The notes: generated by a model not told the origin, from the sequence alone. A stretch of DNA of 64,000 nucleotides from JAVBNU01 sp031551265 (GCA_031551265.1 JAVBNU010000012.1:44546-108545), one strand, 5' to 3'. Shown: positions 51,848 to 61,005, counted from the first letter of the stretch. Program-made: numbers and translations.

Positions 51848-52933
51848 TTATCGCATCAACAAAGAAATAGCAGCTGTCGCGGCGTTTATTATGCTTGCTC
51901 GCCCGGTAAAGTGAGGCTGGAGTTTCGGCAATCTTATAGCTATGCGCGGCTTGCGGGCAATAATTCTGCCAATTAAGCTCGAATCATTGTTATTGAAAAA
52001 TAACTGCTCAGCGTTTTTATAAAAAATATTATCAATAATTTCATCAGAATGACCGTTAAAATTAGTTTTAATTGCTGTTTTCATACGTTCAACAGTCATT
52101 TCGTATGCACGTTTCGGAGTGATATCTCCCATATATTGCGTACCATAACACCCTAAAGGCGCGTCTGTGCCAAATAAAACACGGTCAAGCCCGTTTTTCT
52201 TTTTCAATTCACCTAACGCATGGATAACCTCTGTAGGCTGTTCAGAAGGCAAAAAATTCTGCCAGTTTACCCAGGAAATATCAGCATATAATTTAGAATT
52301 TTTCTTTGTGACCGAATCTACGAGCATGCCAAGGACTTTTTCGGGGTTTCCGGCCTCCTCCATGCCCATGTGAGCGAAAATTACAGGCACATTAGGATGT
52401 CTTTTTGCGAGGCTATAAATCATTTCAGGCGCAGAGCCATCCTTGCCGCAGTGGAATAAACACGGCAATTTTTTCTCGGCAGCTAATTTCATATAATTAT
52501 CATACTGAGGGCTATCAGCAGCTAATGACAGGCATGACGGGTGGAATTTCAACCCGACAAAACGACCTTTACCTTCACTCAAAACTTGCCTTATAGCTGT
52601 TGTATCACCATTTGTGCTGCCCGGCTTACATACTGCCATCGGTGCCAGTTTTGGGTTTTCAGCACACAGTGCAAGTGTTTTTCTGTTGCCTTCTAATTCA
52701 TCAGCCTTGTCAAAAATAACATCAAGACTTGAGACGATGCCTCTTACGACAACATCTTCTTGCTGTTTCCCCGCAACATTTACACTTAACGGCGCGCCAA
52801 TATATGAGTCAAAAATACGATTTCCGCACTTCAAATTGTCATATGGCACACTATCGTTAACATTGTGCATATGTGCATCTAGTATTCTACCTTTAAAGGA
52901 CACACCGCTCACCGCGCTTGTTTTCATTGACAA
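51848..52933 (-). CDS. Tagged amidohydrolase-family TIM-barrel protein
   Basis: 361 aa. GVSFKGRI at 10-17 is the shared motif, directly before the catalytic barrel. Metal ligands: DAHMH (His21, His23), VGLKFHP, LFHCGKDG, IFAHMG and FGTDAPLG (Asp). This is the amidohydrolase-2 pattern (decarboxylases and hydrolases). The C-terminus ends in a Ser/Ala/Ile-rich helix. The start is probably TTG 52933, 6 nt after AGGAG; ATG 52927 is next. Isolated gene; substrate unknown. Confidence 0.82.
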   Translation of the reverse strand: MSMKTSAVSGVSFKGRILDAHMHNVNDSVPYDNLKCGNRIFDSYIGAPLSVNVAGKQQEDVVVRGIVSSLDVIFDKADELEGNRKTLALCAENPKLAPMAVCKPGSTNGDTTAIRQVLSEGKGRFVGLKFHPSCLSLAADSPQYDNYMKLAAEKKLPCLFHCGKDGSAPEMIYSLAKRHPNVPVIFAHMGMEEAGNPEKVLGMLVDSVTKKNSKLYADISWVNWQNFLPSEQPTEVIHALGELKKKNGLDRVLFGTDAPLGCYGTQYMGDITPKRAYEMTVERMKTAIKTNFNGHSDEIIDNIFYKNAEQLFFNNNDSSLIGRIIARKPRIAIRLPKLQPHFTGRASIINAATAAISLLMR

Positions 52934-53128
52934 CCACTGCTCCTAAGAGTATTTATTATTTAGTAACACCACATATAATTTTTGAGTTCACACGTTGCTT
53001 CTTTCATAATCAAAGCGACATCATATTCACTTCACTTGTACCATTTAGATTAAGATTTACAGCTATTATTCTTTATAAACTCTCTCTAAATTGATTATAG
53101 CATTCTTTTTCAAATTTTCTATAGTTTT

Positions 53129-54517
53129 TTAAAAAATGTTATCATTATTTGAGCGAATATCTCTTTCTATAGCATTAAACATCGAAAAACACGTTCCCCA
53201 CATGGCCATTACACTAGGCCTGTTGCTGCCGTCACAATTAACTTTTGGGAATACAACAAACCCCTTATCGTTGGTATCAAAAAATGATTTGCAGCTGGAA
53301 TCTGTGAATTTACCCATCATATCGAGTTTGTTGTTTTGGCGCTCTTCAGGTGAAAACACATCAGATATTTTATATAATTTGTTATCAAACGCAAAACCCT
53401 CAGGAACATAGCCGGAGTTTCTTAACTGCATAAATAATCCTGTTTCTTCCTCTGTTGCAAGCACTTCAGAAATAGGTTTGCCGACAAAATTAACAATATT
53501 TTGGATTTCACCCAACTCATGAAATTCATCGTATGGATACTGAATCGTTGACTCATCCGTATAGCTAAAACCTTTTATTTCACCGCCAACTCTGACGGGA
53601 CAGAAATTATACGAACCACGCTCAAAAACAGCATCATCAACACAAGACGCATAAGCCGCGTATAAATGAGGTTTATCACCATGCATGCTTCGGATATTAA
53701 CCTTAGTCGCCTCTGAAAGATTTATCAAATTGAACTGGTGCCAGCGTTTTTCCTTAATATCTTCACGAATATTATGAATTACATTTCGGCTGTCCTCACC
53801 TGTTGAAATATAATGATATAACTCAGGTTTGTTACCTGTTTGCGAGGTAAGCCATTTTATACTTTGAAAATCAGGGTGCCCGGTTGGAATGTACACTTTG
53901 TAACCTTTTTTAATGCACTCGCTGATTTTTTCTATAACCTTCGGAACGTACGTAATACCTTGCTGCAAAGGGTCAAGCAAATTTATTTGATCTTGATAGC
54001 GCGTAGGATTGTCCTCCAGTTTTTTGAGGAAATTAAGTATTTTCGGCTTATTTTCAGCAAGATTTTTAGGCAACAATGTTATGTTTTCACTCATAACAGC
54101 ATTATAATTTGCCTCGAGACTCAGCAAAGAAACATTATAAGTGGCCGGCATTGCAATATACTCATTCTCGCCGGGAACACGCTGCGCCAACTCACTGAGA
54201 GACTCATACACGCCTTTCATCTGCTTTTCAAGATTATGAGTATGCACATTAGTCTCCACTTCATGCATAAAAATATCCATATCAGAGCTGATTGCCCTCG
54301 CGAAATGGCTCATATTTTCGGCATGAACACCACCATCTATAAGGTGAACAGGATGACCCAAAAACGAAATCGAATTGTACGAAACTTTTTTTACCGGCTG
54401 TTTTTCAAATGAATCATTTTTCACAGGTGAGTTTAAAGAGCACGCTGTAGCTGTTCTCGGGCAATTTAAAATCTCCGATTTATATATTATTGGGGATATT
54501 AAAGATGATATTCTCAT
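53129..54517 (-). CDS. Tagged unknown protein
   Basis: 462 aa. A 50-residue polar leader ends in NSISFLGHPVHLIDGG (Phe52). The body has no family I know; it contains KKGYKVYIPTGHPDF, NLINLSEATKVNIRSMHGD and GKFTDSSCKSFFD. No signal or membrane helix. ATG 54517 with AGGTTGAG just upstream. Neighbour of another tagged gene on the same strand (95-nt gap), possibly co-transcribed. Confidence 0.72.
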   Translation of the reverse strand: MRISSLISPIIYKSEILNCPRTATACSLNSPVKNDSFEKQPVKKVSYNSISFLGHPVHLIDGGVHAENMSHFARAISSDMDIFMHEVETNVHTHNLEKQMKGVYESLSELAQRVPGENEYIAMPATYNVSLLSLEANYNAVMSENITLLPKNLAENKPKILNFLKKLEDNPTRYQDQINLLDPLQQGITYVPKVIEKISECIKKGYKVYIPTGHPDFQSIKWLTSQTGNKPELYHYISTGEDSRNVIHNIREDIKEKRWHQFNLINLSEATKVNIRSMHGDKPHLYAAYASCVDDAVFERGSYNFCPVRVGGEIKGFSYTDESTIQYPYDEFHELGEIQNIVNFVGKPISEVLATEEETGLFMQLRNSGYVPEGFAFDNKLYKISDVFSPEERQNNKLDMMGKFTDSSCKSFFDTNDKGFVVFPKVNCDGSNRPSVMAMWGTCFSMFNAIERDIRSNNDNIF

Positions 54518-54612
54518 TTCTCAACCTTAGACTATTATTTGCATAGTTAAAAGCTATGAATAATTCGTTTGCTATTTTATCGGGGAATTGATGGCCTGTT
54601 AATTGTATTTTA

Positions 54613-55440
54613 TTATATTACAGTAGTAACATTTTTACAATGCCTTGATGTGACCTCGGATTTTTCCTGACTAATACCTGTTAAATAACCACAAATACCA
54701 TACGTTATCGGTAATATTTTACCTAAAACGCTTTTCCATTTGCCACTTCCGTCGACAAACGCGGCTATTTCAAAGACTTCGTCAGCATGAATACCATAAT
54801 CCATAACTTTTAATTTACGATGGTCAGGCTGTTGAAATAAAAGGGAGTTACACGCATTGCTGACAGTATTGCCAAGAGGGATACCAACGGCGATACCAAA
54901 GAGTGATGTTAATATTCGCGGCAGCTTATCAATAACTATATTGGCAATTTGCACCCCTTTGCCGGAACCTTTCATTGCAGGAAAGCGCAATTTATATTTG
55001 TCAATAATTCCGAAACCACATTCAATTATCAACAAAGGAACGGCTATATTTCCGATAAACTGATGCAGTCCTTCTTTTAGCTTTGCTCCTTGATTCTCTT
55101 TTTTGTCAAACAGCAACCCGCCTGCTAAACCGCCGGTAATCGTCCCTACCCCAAGCGCTAACAAGGTTCTCGGCTTATCGTATTGTATGCTGAACATATT
55201 TGATAATGTAGACGCATTTTTATCAAATTTACCGGCTTGTGACGGATGTTTAGCGATTAGATACAAAGCAGCCAGTGTCGTTACGACCGTGCCGGCTAAA
55301 GATGCCATTTTTAGCTGCGTTGAGGGCTTTGTGCATTCCTTGCGAGTTTCTAGCCCTGCTTCTTTTCTCGCATGGCAAATTTTCTCGTTAAATCCAGTAA
55401 ACGGACTATTCACACTTGTATTTATGCTGATATTTTGCAT
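54613..55440 (-). CDS. Tagged membrane protein, unknown
   Basis: 275 aa. NSPFTGFN at 11-18 (Phe14). Hydrophobic segments at about 45-64, 92-112 (LLALGVGTITGGLAGGLLF), 128-146 and 176-195 suggest three or four membrane helices, so the tag precedes the first helix. ATG 55440 with GGAAGGTT upstream. No family recognised. The tag on an integral membrane protein argues against a purely soluble export signal. Confidence 0.72.
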   Translation of the reverse strand: MQNISINTSVNSPFTGFNEKICHARKEAGLETRKECTKPSTQLKMASLAGTVVTTLAALYLIAKHPSQAGKFDKNASTLSNMFSIQYDKPRTLLALGVGTITGGLAGGLLFDKKENQGAKLKEGLHQFIGNIAVPLLIIECGFGIIDKYKLRFPAMKGSGKGVQIANIVIDKLPRILTSLFGIAVGIPLGNTVSNACNSLLFQQPDHRKLKVMDYGIHADEVFEIAAFVDGSGKWKSVLGKILPITYGICGYLTGISQEKSEVTSRHCKNVTTVI

Positions 55441-55631
55441 TTAACCTTCCATGGCAGACGGAATCCCTACATAATTATAAAAGAAAAGCCAAAAAAATAA
55501 AAAGTTGCTAATTTTTAAACACATGTAACAAAATGTGACAATTAACACAAAATCTCTAAAGTTTTTTTTAAAACAAACCGATAGATAAAATATCAATCAC
55601 TAGACACTAGACATAAACTTTTTATGGGGCA

Positions 55632-55652
55632 TTTTGTTCAAGAAGAACAAAA
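55632..55652 (+). promoter_or_regulatory. Small hairpin in the 5' UTR of the 126-aa exported protein
   Basis: TTTTGTTC/GAACAAAA, 5-nt loop, ending 8 nt before the GGAG of the next gene. Could affect translation or mRNA stability. Confidence 0.35.
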
Positions 55653-55669
55653 ACTGAAAGGAGCTAAAA

Positions 55670-56050
55670 ATGAAGAAGAATGTATTATTATTGGGAATTG
55701 CTATCATGACAATGTTGTTAATGACCTCAAGCGCAGACGCCGCAAGAAGATTTAATTACGAAAACAAAAAACTCTTAGAAGAAACTAACGGACGCTATGC
55801 GAAAGTCGCCTTAATAAAAATTGATAAAGATGTATTGCCTGCAGGGCAGTCTTACCAGGAGATTAGAACACCTCAAATCTATATACAACAAATACCAAAA
55901 GAACATAGCTACGGAAACAGAAATTTCGAAACGGCTCCTGCAAATCCAAGAGTACACAACAACGCAGGTAAAGCTCAGGTTATCTATGTGCAGCCGGCTA
56001 ATATGGAGTACTTCCCACGTAAAGCCGCTATCGAACAAAATTGGAACTAA
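55670..56050 (+). CDS. Small exported protein, unknown
   Basis: 126 aa with Sec signal MKKNVLLLGIAIMTMLLMTS... cleaved after ADA. The mature part is basic and Tyr/Gln-rich (QIYIQQIPKEHSYGNRNF, VIYVQPANMEYFP). AAAGGAGC 5 nt before ATG 55670 predicts good expression. A GC-rich hairpin (56077-56104) follows. No family recognised. Confidence 0.72.
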   Translation: MKKNVLLLGIAIMTMLLMTSSADAARRFNYENKKLLEETNGRYAKVALIKIDKDVLPAGQSYQEIRTPQIYIQQIPKEHSYGNRNFETAPANPRVHNNAGKAQVIYVQPANMEYFPRKAAIEQNWN

Positions 56051-56076
56051 CAGAATAATTTTTAATTTTATATATA

Positions 56077-56104
56077 GCGGGGCTTTGATAACACAAGGCC
56101 CCGC
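56077..56104 (+). terminator. GC-rich hairpin after the exported protein
   Basis: GCGGGGC/GCCCCGC stem followed by CGCGCGCG. No T-run, so it is a weak or factor-assisted terminator at best. Confidence 0.4.
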
Positions 56105-56208
56105 GCGCGCGTTAAGAAATGTAACAAAAAATGCCTCACTCTGAATATCGACTTTTGAAATTGTTTTTATATTAATACGAAGGGAACAATTAAGGGAGCT
56201 TTAAACGC

Positions 56209-57186
56209 ATGGGAGCAGGAGCGGTAAAACGTGAAATATTGGCGCAAAAAAGATGCAATGATACATCTTCTTCTGAAGTTGCTGCAAAAGCTAAAACTGC
56301 ACAACCATCAGTAATGGCCAAGCCAGACACTCATAATCATGATGCAGGCAAAACATCCAACAAAAAACTTGCCAATGGATGCTACGATGGCAAGCACGAA
56401 AAAACAAGCGATACAGAACGCGGCCGAGCCTGGCTAAAACAAAACAGGGGGAATATAGCTCGTGCTGTTGCAAACATGTACAAAGAAAACCCCGGCTTAA
56501 TGGCAAAATCAGTGCATAGCAGCTCTAAAATAGCACAGCTGATTAAAAGTGACCCTGAAACTATAGGCGCAATTAAATCTGCCATAGCCGGCTCAATGAG
56601 CGCTATTAAACGCAATGCTCTTGATAAAATCAAAGCTGAAGATTTAATGGCCAATTTCGATAAGTTGCAATCATATGATTCAACACTATTTAATCCTGAA
56701 AAAATATTTCAAAAGGCTTTGAAATCAGGGGTCAGCGAACAAGATGTGAAAAAGTTTTATAAATCATTCATAGGTGATATGTCTGATGCGGACGTGGATA
56801 AGACAGGAGATTTTAAGGGAGTAGTTAATAAATTAGGACTCAGAGGGCTCAATAAACAGGAGGTTGCACAAAGTATTGAGCAAGCAGAAAAAGTTGCAGG
56901 CGGTGACTGGAAAAATTATCTGACAGTCGACGGGCAGCTCAAAATTAATGAAAAAAATACTAAGTCCAAAGAGAATTTGGCCGAGCAAAGCAAATCATCA
57001 AACTTTTCGGTAAACAATAAAACTAATCAGGAACAAAATTGCCAAAAAAGTGTGATTGACGTTGCGAACAAAGACGATTATGAAAATAAAAATAATTTCT
57101 TTGCAGCAGCCAAAAAGCTCACTAAAGCAAATCTTTTGTCAAACTGGCTGACAATGCAAAATCGCAAAAAAGCAGAAAACGTTTAA
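56209..57186 (+). CDS. Hypothetical hydrophilic protein
   Basis: 325 aa, Lys/Asn/Ala-rich, no signal or membrane helix. The N-terminal about 70 residues are disordered, followed by a helical core (GRAWLKQNRGNIARAVANMY..., IGAIKSAIAGSMSAIKRNALDKI) and a polar linker rich in Asn/Gln/Ser; it ends with a helix (NNFFAAAKKLTKANLLSNWL). AGGGAG precedes ATG 56209. No family recognised and no Phe-Gly tag. Confidence 0.68.
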   Translation: MGAGAVKREILAQKRCNDTSSSEVAAKAKTAQPSVMAKPDTHNHDAGKTSNKKLANGCYDGKHEKTSDTERGRAWLKQNRGNIARAVANMYKENPGLMAKSVHSSSKIAQLIKSDPETIGAIKSAIAGSMSAIKRNALDKIKAEDLMANFDKLQSYDSTLFNPEKIFQKALKSGVSEQDVKKFYKSFIGDMSDADVDKTGDFKGVVNKLGLRGLNKQEVAQSIEQAEKVAGGDWKNYLTVDGQLKINEKNTKSKENLAEQSKSSNFSVNNKTNQEQNCQKSVIDVANKDDYENKNNFFAAAKKLTKANLLSNWLTMQNRKKAENV

Positions 57187-57192
57187 AACTTC

Positions 57193-57242
57193 GTGGGCAA
57201 TACCACACACAACTATTTCGGTGCGTGAGACGCACCCTACAA
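57193..57242. repeat. Palindromic cassettes R2 and R3
   Basis: GTGGGCAATACCACACAC (57193-57211, degenerate R2) then CGGTGCGTGAGACGCACCCT (57219-57238 core of R3). They fill the gap between convergent genes. Confidence 0.6.
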
Positions 57243-57590
57243 CTAGTTTTTATCGCCCAAAGCTTTATCAAGGGCAGTTTCAAGAGTTTTAATTTTCGCT
57301 TCGAGAGTTTGTACTCTCATATCGGCTGAATCTTTGTCCACAGACATCTTTTCAACACGACGGCTTTGAGCTGATGAACTTTTTTTGCTGTTCAATGTCA
57401 TAAGCACGTTATAAAGCGCACCTACAAGCAAACCGCCTAAAAACGCCACTGTTACAACCATCGGCAGCAACAGCGTTTTATAACTGTTGTCAAACCAGAT
57501 AAAACCTGTGCTTGTCGCGATATTTTTTACATCAAATACAATTAAAAGCAGCATTGCGGCTAAAGTTACTAAATATACAATTATTTTCAT
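57243..57590 (-). CDS. LapA-like (DUF1049) membrane protein
   Basis: 115 aa. Two transmembrane helices (about 3-20 and 42-64) followed by a coiled coil (MRVQTLEAKIKTLETALDKAL), the LapA layout. In E. coli, LapA acts with LapB in LPS assembly; no lapB is seen here. Its start overlaps rluD by 4 nt, so it is the last gene of the lspA-rluD transcript. Function by similarity only. Confidence 0.75.
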   Translation of the reverse strand: MKIIVYLVTLAAMLLLIVFDVKNIATSTGFIWFDNSYKTLLLPMVVTVAFLGGLLVGALYNVLMTLNSKKSSSAQSRRVEKMSVDKDSADMRVQTLEAKIKTLETALDKALGDKN

Positions 57591-58507
57591 CTCAGACTCC
57601 TCAAGTATGTCAGGGTTTTTGCCATATCCTCATCAGGCTCGATTTTTATGTTTACTATATTATTATCAGCAGGGTTTTTAAATGTCAATTCATAGGATTG
57701 CAAGACTTGTTCGGTAGTTTTAGCTTTGAACTTGTGTCCTGAATATAAACTGTCATTGACAATCGGATGTCCGATTGAGGACAGGTGAACGCGAATTTGA
57801 TGGGTGCGACCTGTGATTAAGTTCAGATCAACAAACGTATGGTTCGCAAATCGCTCAAGCACTTTGAACTCAGTGACAGAAGGCTTGCCATCGGGGTTAA
57901 CCCCCATTTTTTCAGGAGATTTCGGATTTCGTGAAATCGGTGCATCAATCGTACCACTATCTTGCGCAATTACGCCATGCACAACTGCCAAATATTTCTT
58001 TGTTACAGTGCGCTGCTTTATTTGCTCTGCTAAATTTTCGTGTATTTTATTATTCTTAGCAACCATCAAAAGACCTGACGTGTTTCGGTCTAAGCGATGC
58101 AAAATCCCCGGACGCAGCTCTCCGTTTATATCAGACAAATTCTGCCCGCAATAGCCCAAAAGTGCGTTCACAAGCGTACCCGAGTATTCCTTGTATGTCG
58201 GGTGAGTCAGCATATTTTTAGGCTTGTTCACAACAAGCATATTTTCATCTTCATATCGGACGTCAAGCGCAATATTTTCAGGTAAAATCTCTATTTTTTG
58301 CGTTTCCTCAATCGTTACTGATATAGTATCATTTTCACGCAATTTATAAGAGCTTTTTTTGACATTTCCATCGACAAGAACTTTCCCGTTTTCAATAATT
58401 TTTTGGATTTGTGTACGCGAAAAATTGTCAAAATAGCCTGACAAAAAACTGTCCAGACGCTCGTTGATATCATCTTCGGATACTTTAATTTTAACGGGAT
58501 TATTCAT
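57587..58507 (-). CDS. rluD: RluA/RluD-family 23S rRNA pseudouridine synthase
   Basis: 306 aa. N-terminal S4 domain (ERLDSFLSGYF...IENGKVLVDG), then the catalytic HRLDRNTSGLLMVAKN with the conserved Asp, and GRTHQIRVHLSSIGHPIVND. Probably modifies helix 69 of 23S rRNA; RluC-type specificity cannot be excluded. Overlaps lspA by 8 nt, the usual lspA-rluD pairing. Confidence 0.93.
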   Translation of the reverse strand: MNNPVKIKVSEDDINERLDSFLSGYFDNFSRTQIQKIIENGKVLVDGNVKKSSYKLRENDTISVTIEETQKIEILPENIALDVRYEDENMLVVNKPKNMLTHPTYKEYSGTLVNALLGYCGQNLSDINGELRPGILHRLDRNTSGLLMVAKNNKIHENLAEQIKQRTVTKKYLAVVHGVIAQDSGTIDAPISRNPKSPEKMGVNPDGKPSVTEFKVLERFANHTFVDLNLITGRTHQIRVHLSSIGHPIVNDSLYSGHKFKAKTTEQVLQSYELTFKNPADNNIVNIKIEPDEDMAKTLTYLRSLR

Positions 58508-59048
58508 TTACTTCTTGATTATTCTCTTCGGGAACTTCAGAATCAGGCTCGGTCTCCGCCGCCGCATCAGACGGTATTTCAGTTGTTTCCTTTTTAGGGC
58601 TAAATTGAAACATCAATACCAAAATTGAGCAACTGACAACAATTAGCACATCTTGAAAATTGAACACAGGAAACAGAAACGGCTTCACCTTTATGTAGTC
58701 GACAACATGCCCGTACACAATGCGCTCAAATAAATTTGCGGCAATACCACCTGTAAGTGTGCTGAGGCACAGTATTTTAAGGTAAGACAGCTTGTATGTG
58801 TTGTAGCATATGTAACACACGATGCCGAAAATAATTACCATTGCTAAAATGGCAAGAATATAGCTTGAATTAGCAAGAGTGCTGAATGCAGCGCCTGTGT
58901 TTATCATATAATCAAACTCGAACAACGGATTACCAAAATCTGCGGTAATATTGTCCAAAGCGACATGCTTGATTAAAAAAGAAAGAGCAAACCAGCAAAT
59001 CGTTACCGATAAGTAAAATAGTACTTTGAAAATATTAAAACTCTTCAT
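58500..59048 (-). CDS. lspA: Signal peptidase II (prolipoprotein)
   Basis: 182 aa, four membrane helices. Catalytic aspartates sit in GHVVDYI and FNFQDVLI (FNxxD). NTGAAFS is conserved; the usual GN(x)xDR motif reads ANLFER here. An acidic tail of about 30 residues (AAAETEPDSEVPEENNQEVNE) is added. Shows that the organism makes lipoproteins. 15 nt after the secreted protein gene, overlapping rluD. Confidence 0.94.
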   Translation of the reverse strand: MKSFNIFKVLFYLSVTICWFALSFLIKHVALDNITADFGNPLFEFDYMINTGAAFSTLANSSYILAILAMVIIFGIVCYICYNTYKLSYLKILCLSTLTGGIAANLFERIVYGHVVDYIKVKPFLFPVFNFQDVLIVVSCSILVLMFQFSPKKETTEIPSDAAAETEPDSEVPEENNQEVNE

Positions 59049-59063
59049 TTTTTAACCTTTGGC

Positions 59064-60056
59064 TTAGATTCGGGTATATTCTTGTTTATCTTTTATAACA
59101 TTCACCCTCGACATAATAAATGCTATACCAGTTATTTTTATTGATACTTTGTTTTCTTTAGAAACCGAAGGACGCGTTATACCTATCGAAGCAACGCTGT
59201 ATTCGTTTTTCTTCTTATCATTTGCACGCAACACACGCTCCAGCGTGCCGTCTGCACTCATAGTTTTGAAAACTTCCTGAGGAACCTCCTGAGGGAACGA
59301 AATTTTTTCATTGTTTATAGACGCGAAAAGAACATAATGTTTCGGTATATCCACTTTTAAAGTCGCCGTATAATAGGCATCCTCAGACACCAAAGTAGGT
59401 GAAGTAAACTCCATATTTAAAAATTGCGCATCTGAATATGCAAGAATTGTCTTTTCATCCAAAATCATTTCGGACTGAATTTGCCACTCATAACCATATT
59501 TTTGGAGATATAAAATACTCTCGGATATTGTTTTTATAGTACCGCTCTTTTCGAGATTGTTTTCAGGATTAGACAATTTGCCATTCGCCTCATCAACCAC
59601 ATGAACTCTCGCATGACCACCACTAACCTCAATATCTTTGATTTTAGCTGTATACTTTAAATTCGGGTACAATTCCCAGGCGTGAGCAACTATATCCAGG
59701 TATGATTTTTTGTCAAACCCGTCATTGTTGATATAGCTGTCGCTCATCATAGCCTTTATGCCGTCCAAGTTGTGGCTGTTAGCATATTTGTTGAATTTCA
59801 TAACCATCGATTCAACTTCTTTTTGGGCATTTTTTTCGATATTTTTTTGGGCTTTCGTGCTGTACTTAGCTAAATCAATATTATCAATATTGCTGTCATC
59901 TGCCTGCTTTTTTTCAGCCTCAACAACTGCAGGAGCCTTCTTCTCCACAGCGCCCTTTTCAACTGCATTTGCCGGCATGACAAAGAATGACATTAAAACC
60001 AATGCCGCTACCGTGATGAGTGCTTTTTTCTCCGTTTTGTACATTTGAATATCCAT
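59064..60056 (-). CDS. Exported protein with NTF2-like domain
   Basis: 330 aa. Start at ATG 60056 (GGGGA 5 nt upstream), giving a signal region ALITVAALVLMSFFVMPANA. Then a Lys/Glu/Ala-rich linker and a domain (VMKFNKYANSHNLDGIKAMMSDSYINNDGFDKKSYLDIV) that looks NTF2/SnoaL-like, followed by a beta-rich C-terminal part. The upstream open frame is not protein-like and is excluded. First gene of the lspA-rluD-lapA transcript. Function unknown. Confidence 0.75.
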   Translation of the reverse strand: MDIQMYKTEKKALITVAALVLMSFFVMPANAVEKGAVEKKAPAVVEAEKKQADDSNIDNIDLAKYSTKAQKNIEKNAQKEVESMVMKFNKYANSHNLDGIKAMMSDSYINNDGFDKKSYLDIVAHAWELYPNLKYTAKIKDIEVSGGHARVHVVDEANGKLSNPENNLEKSGTIKTISESILYLQKYGYEWQIQSEMILDEKTILAYSDAQFLNMEFTSPTLVSEDAYYTATLKVDIPKHYVLFASINNEKISFPQEVPQEVFKTMSADGTLERVLRANDKKKNEYSVASIGITRPSVSKENKVSIKITGIAFIMSRVNVIKDKQEYTRI

Positions 60057-60252
60057 TATGTCCCCGCTACTTTTATTATATAAGAAGTATTCGATACATG
60101 CAAATATAATATTCATGAGGTTTTGTAGAGTTATGCAGTATGAATTGTAAACTTTTTGTAATAAAAAAGGCAATTGCTAGCAACTTATTTTTTGTTCGTT
60201 TTTTGTATAAGTATCGTAAGACATGATACTTTTTTGAAAGGAAGTGGAAAAG

Positions 60253-60693
60253 ATGGGACAAATGATAAACAGAATGACTGGTTACATGAACGACACAAAC
60301 ACAGGCACAGCAGTGAAAGATGCCGCTATTACAGGTGTTGCGGTTGGCGTAGCTAGTGCAGGCTTACACTTTGCAAACAGAATAGGACAAAATGGCGGTT
60401 TTGCCGGTTTTGTAGGCAGACAAGCTCAAAATGCCGCAGGCAAAGCAGAGACCGTAACAGAAATAGCAAAAGGCTTTAAAGGTTATGCTCAACAAGCATA
60501 CAAATACTCTTTCAAAGCATTAAACTCTGTTCTAGATTTCGGCGCAAAACAATTAGCAAGCTTAACAACTGATGCCGGTAAACTCAACTGGAAAAGCTTA
60601 GGCTCGAAAAGCGGAATTTTAGCAGCCGCTGCTGCAGGTCTATACTTGCTGGGTGTTGGCGTTAACTTATTCGAAAGAAAAGGCAACGACTAA
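60253..60693 (+). CDS. Small Ala/Gly-rich membrane-active protein, unknown
   Basis: 146 aa. MGQMINRMTGYMNDTNTG..., glycine-zipper-like AAITGVAVGVASAGLHF (about 25-41) and a C-terminal hydrophobic GILAAAAAGLYLLGVGVNLF. Both could insert in a membrane. ATG 60253 preferred (AAGGAAG 8 nt upstream) over GTG 60244. Followed by a strong terminator. No family recognised. Confidence 0.7.
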   Translation: MGQMINRMTGYMNDTNTGTAVKDAAITGVAVGVASAGLHFANRIGQNGGFAGFVGRQAQNAAGKAETVTEIAKGFKGYAQQAYKYSFKALNSVLDFGAKQLASLTTDAGKLNWKSLGSKSGILAAAAAGLYLLGVGVNLFERKGND

Positions 60694-60714
60694 CTCAAAA
60701 CAAAATCTATTAAT

Positions 60715-60743
60715 AAAAAACTGCGCAAATCGCGCAGTTTTTT
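60715..60743 (+). terminator. Intrinsic terminator
   Basis: AAAAAACTGCGC/GCGCAGTTTTTT with a 5-nt loop. Confidence 0.9.
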
Positions 60744-60809
60744 GTGTTGCAAAGAATTGTACATTATTACTATGCCATTGAAATTTTGGGTTCAATAATC
60801 CAACTTGGC

Positions 60810-61005
60810 GTCATACCGGAGCATAAAATGTCTAATAATAAAATTGACGTGTATATCCGGTATCTTTTCCTCTATCGGATGAACATTCCAATAATGATTT
60901 CATTTGTTAACTGGTAAGATGCCGGATGTTTCCGCTTTTATTGACTTACAACGATTTGCGTTCCGGCATGACAGCACGAAAAATGAGTGCATAAGTTTAA
61001 CGGTA
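60810..61005 (+). repeat. Dispersed repeat R1, copy B (about 196 bp)
   Basis: Same orientation and length as 12432-12626. Ends GTCATACCGG and CCGGCATGAC (60963-60972), with the conserved right flank to 61005. The blocks AATAATGATTTCATTTGTTA and CTTTTATTGACTT are identical in both copies. Confidence 0.85.

Noticed and set aside
60057..60173. Longer N-terminus for the exported NTF2-like protein
   Set aside because: It would bury the signal peptide 40 residues in; ATG 60056 with GGGGA gives a normal signal.
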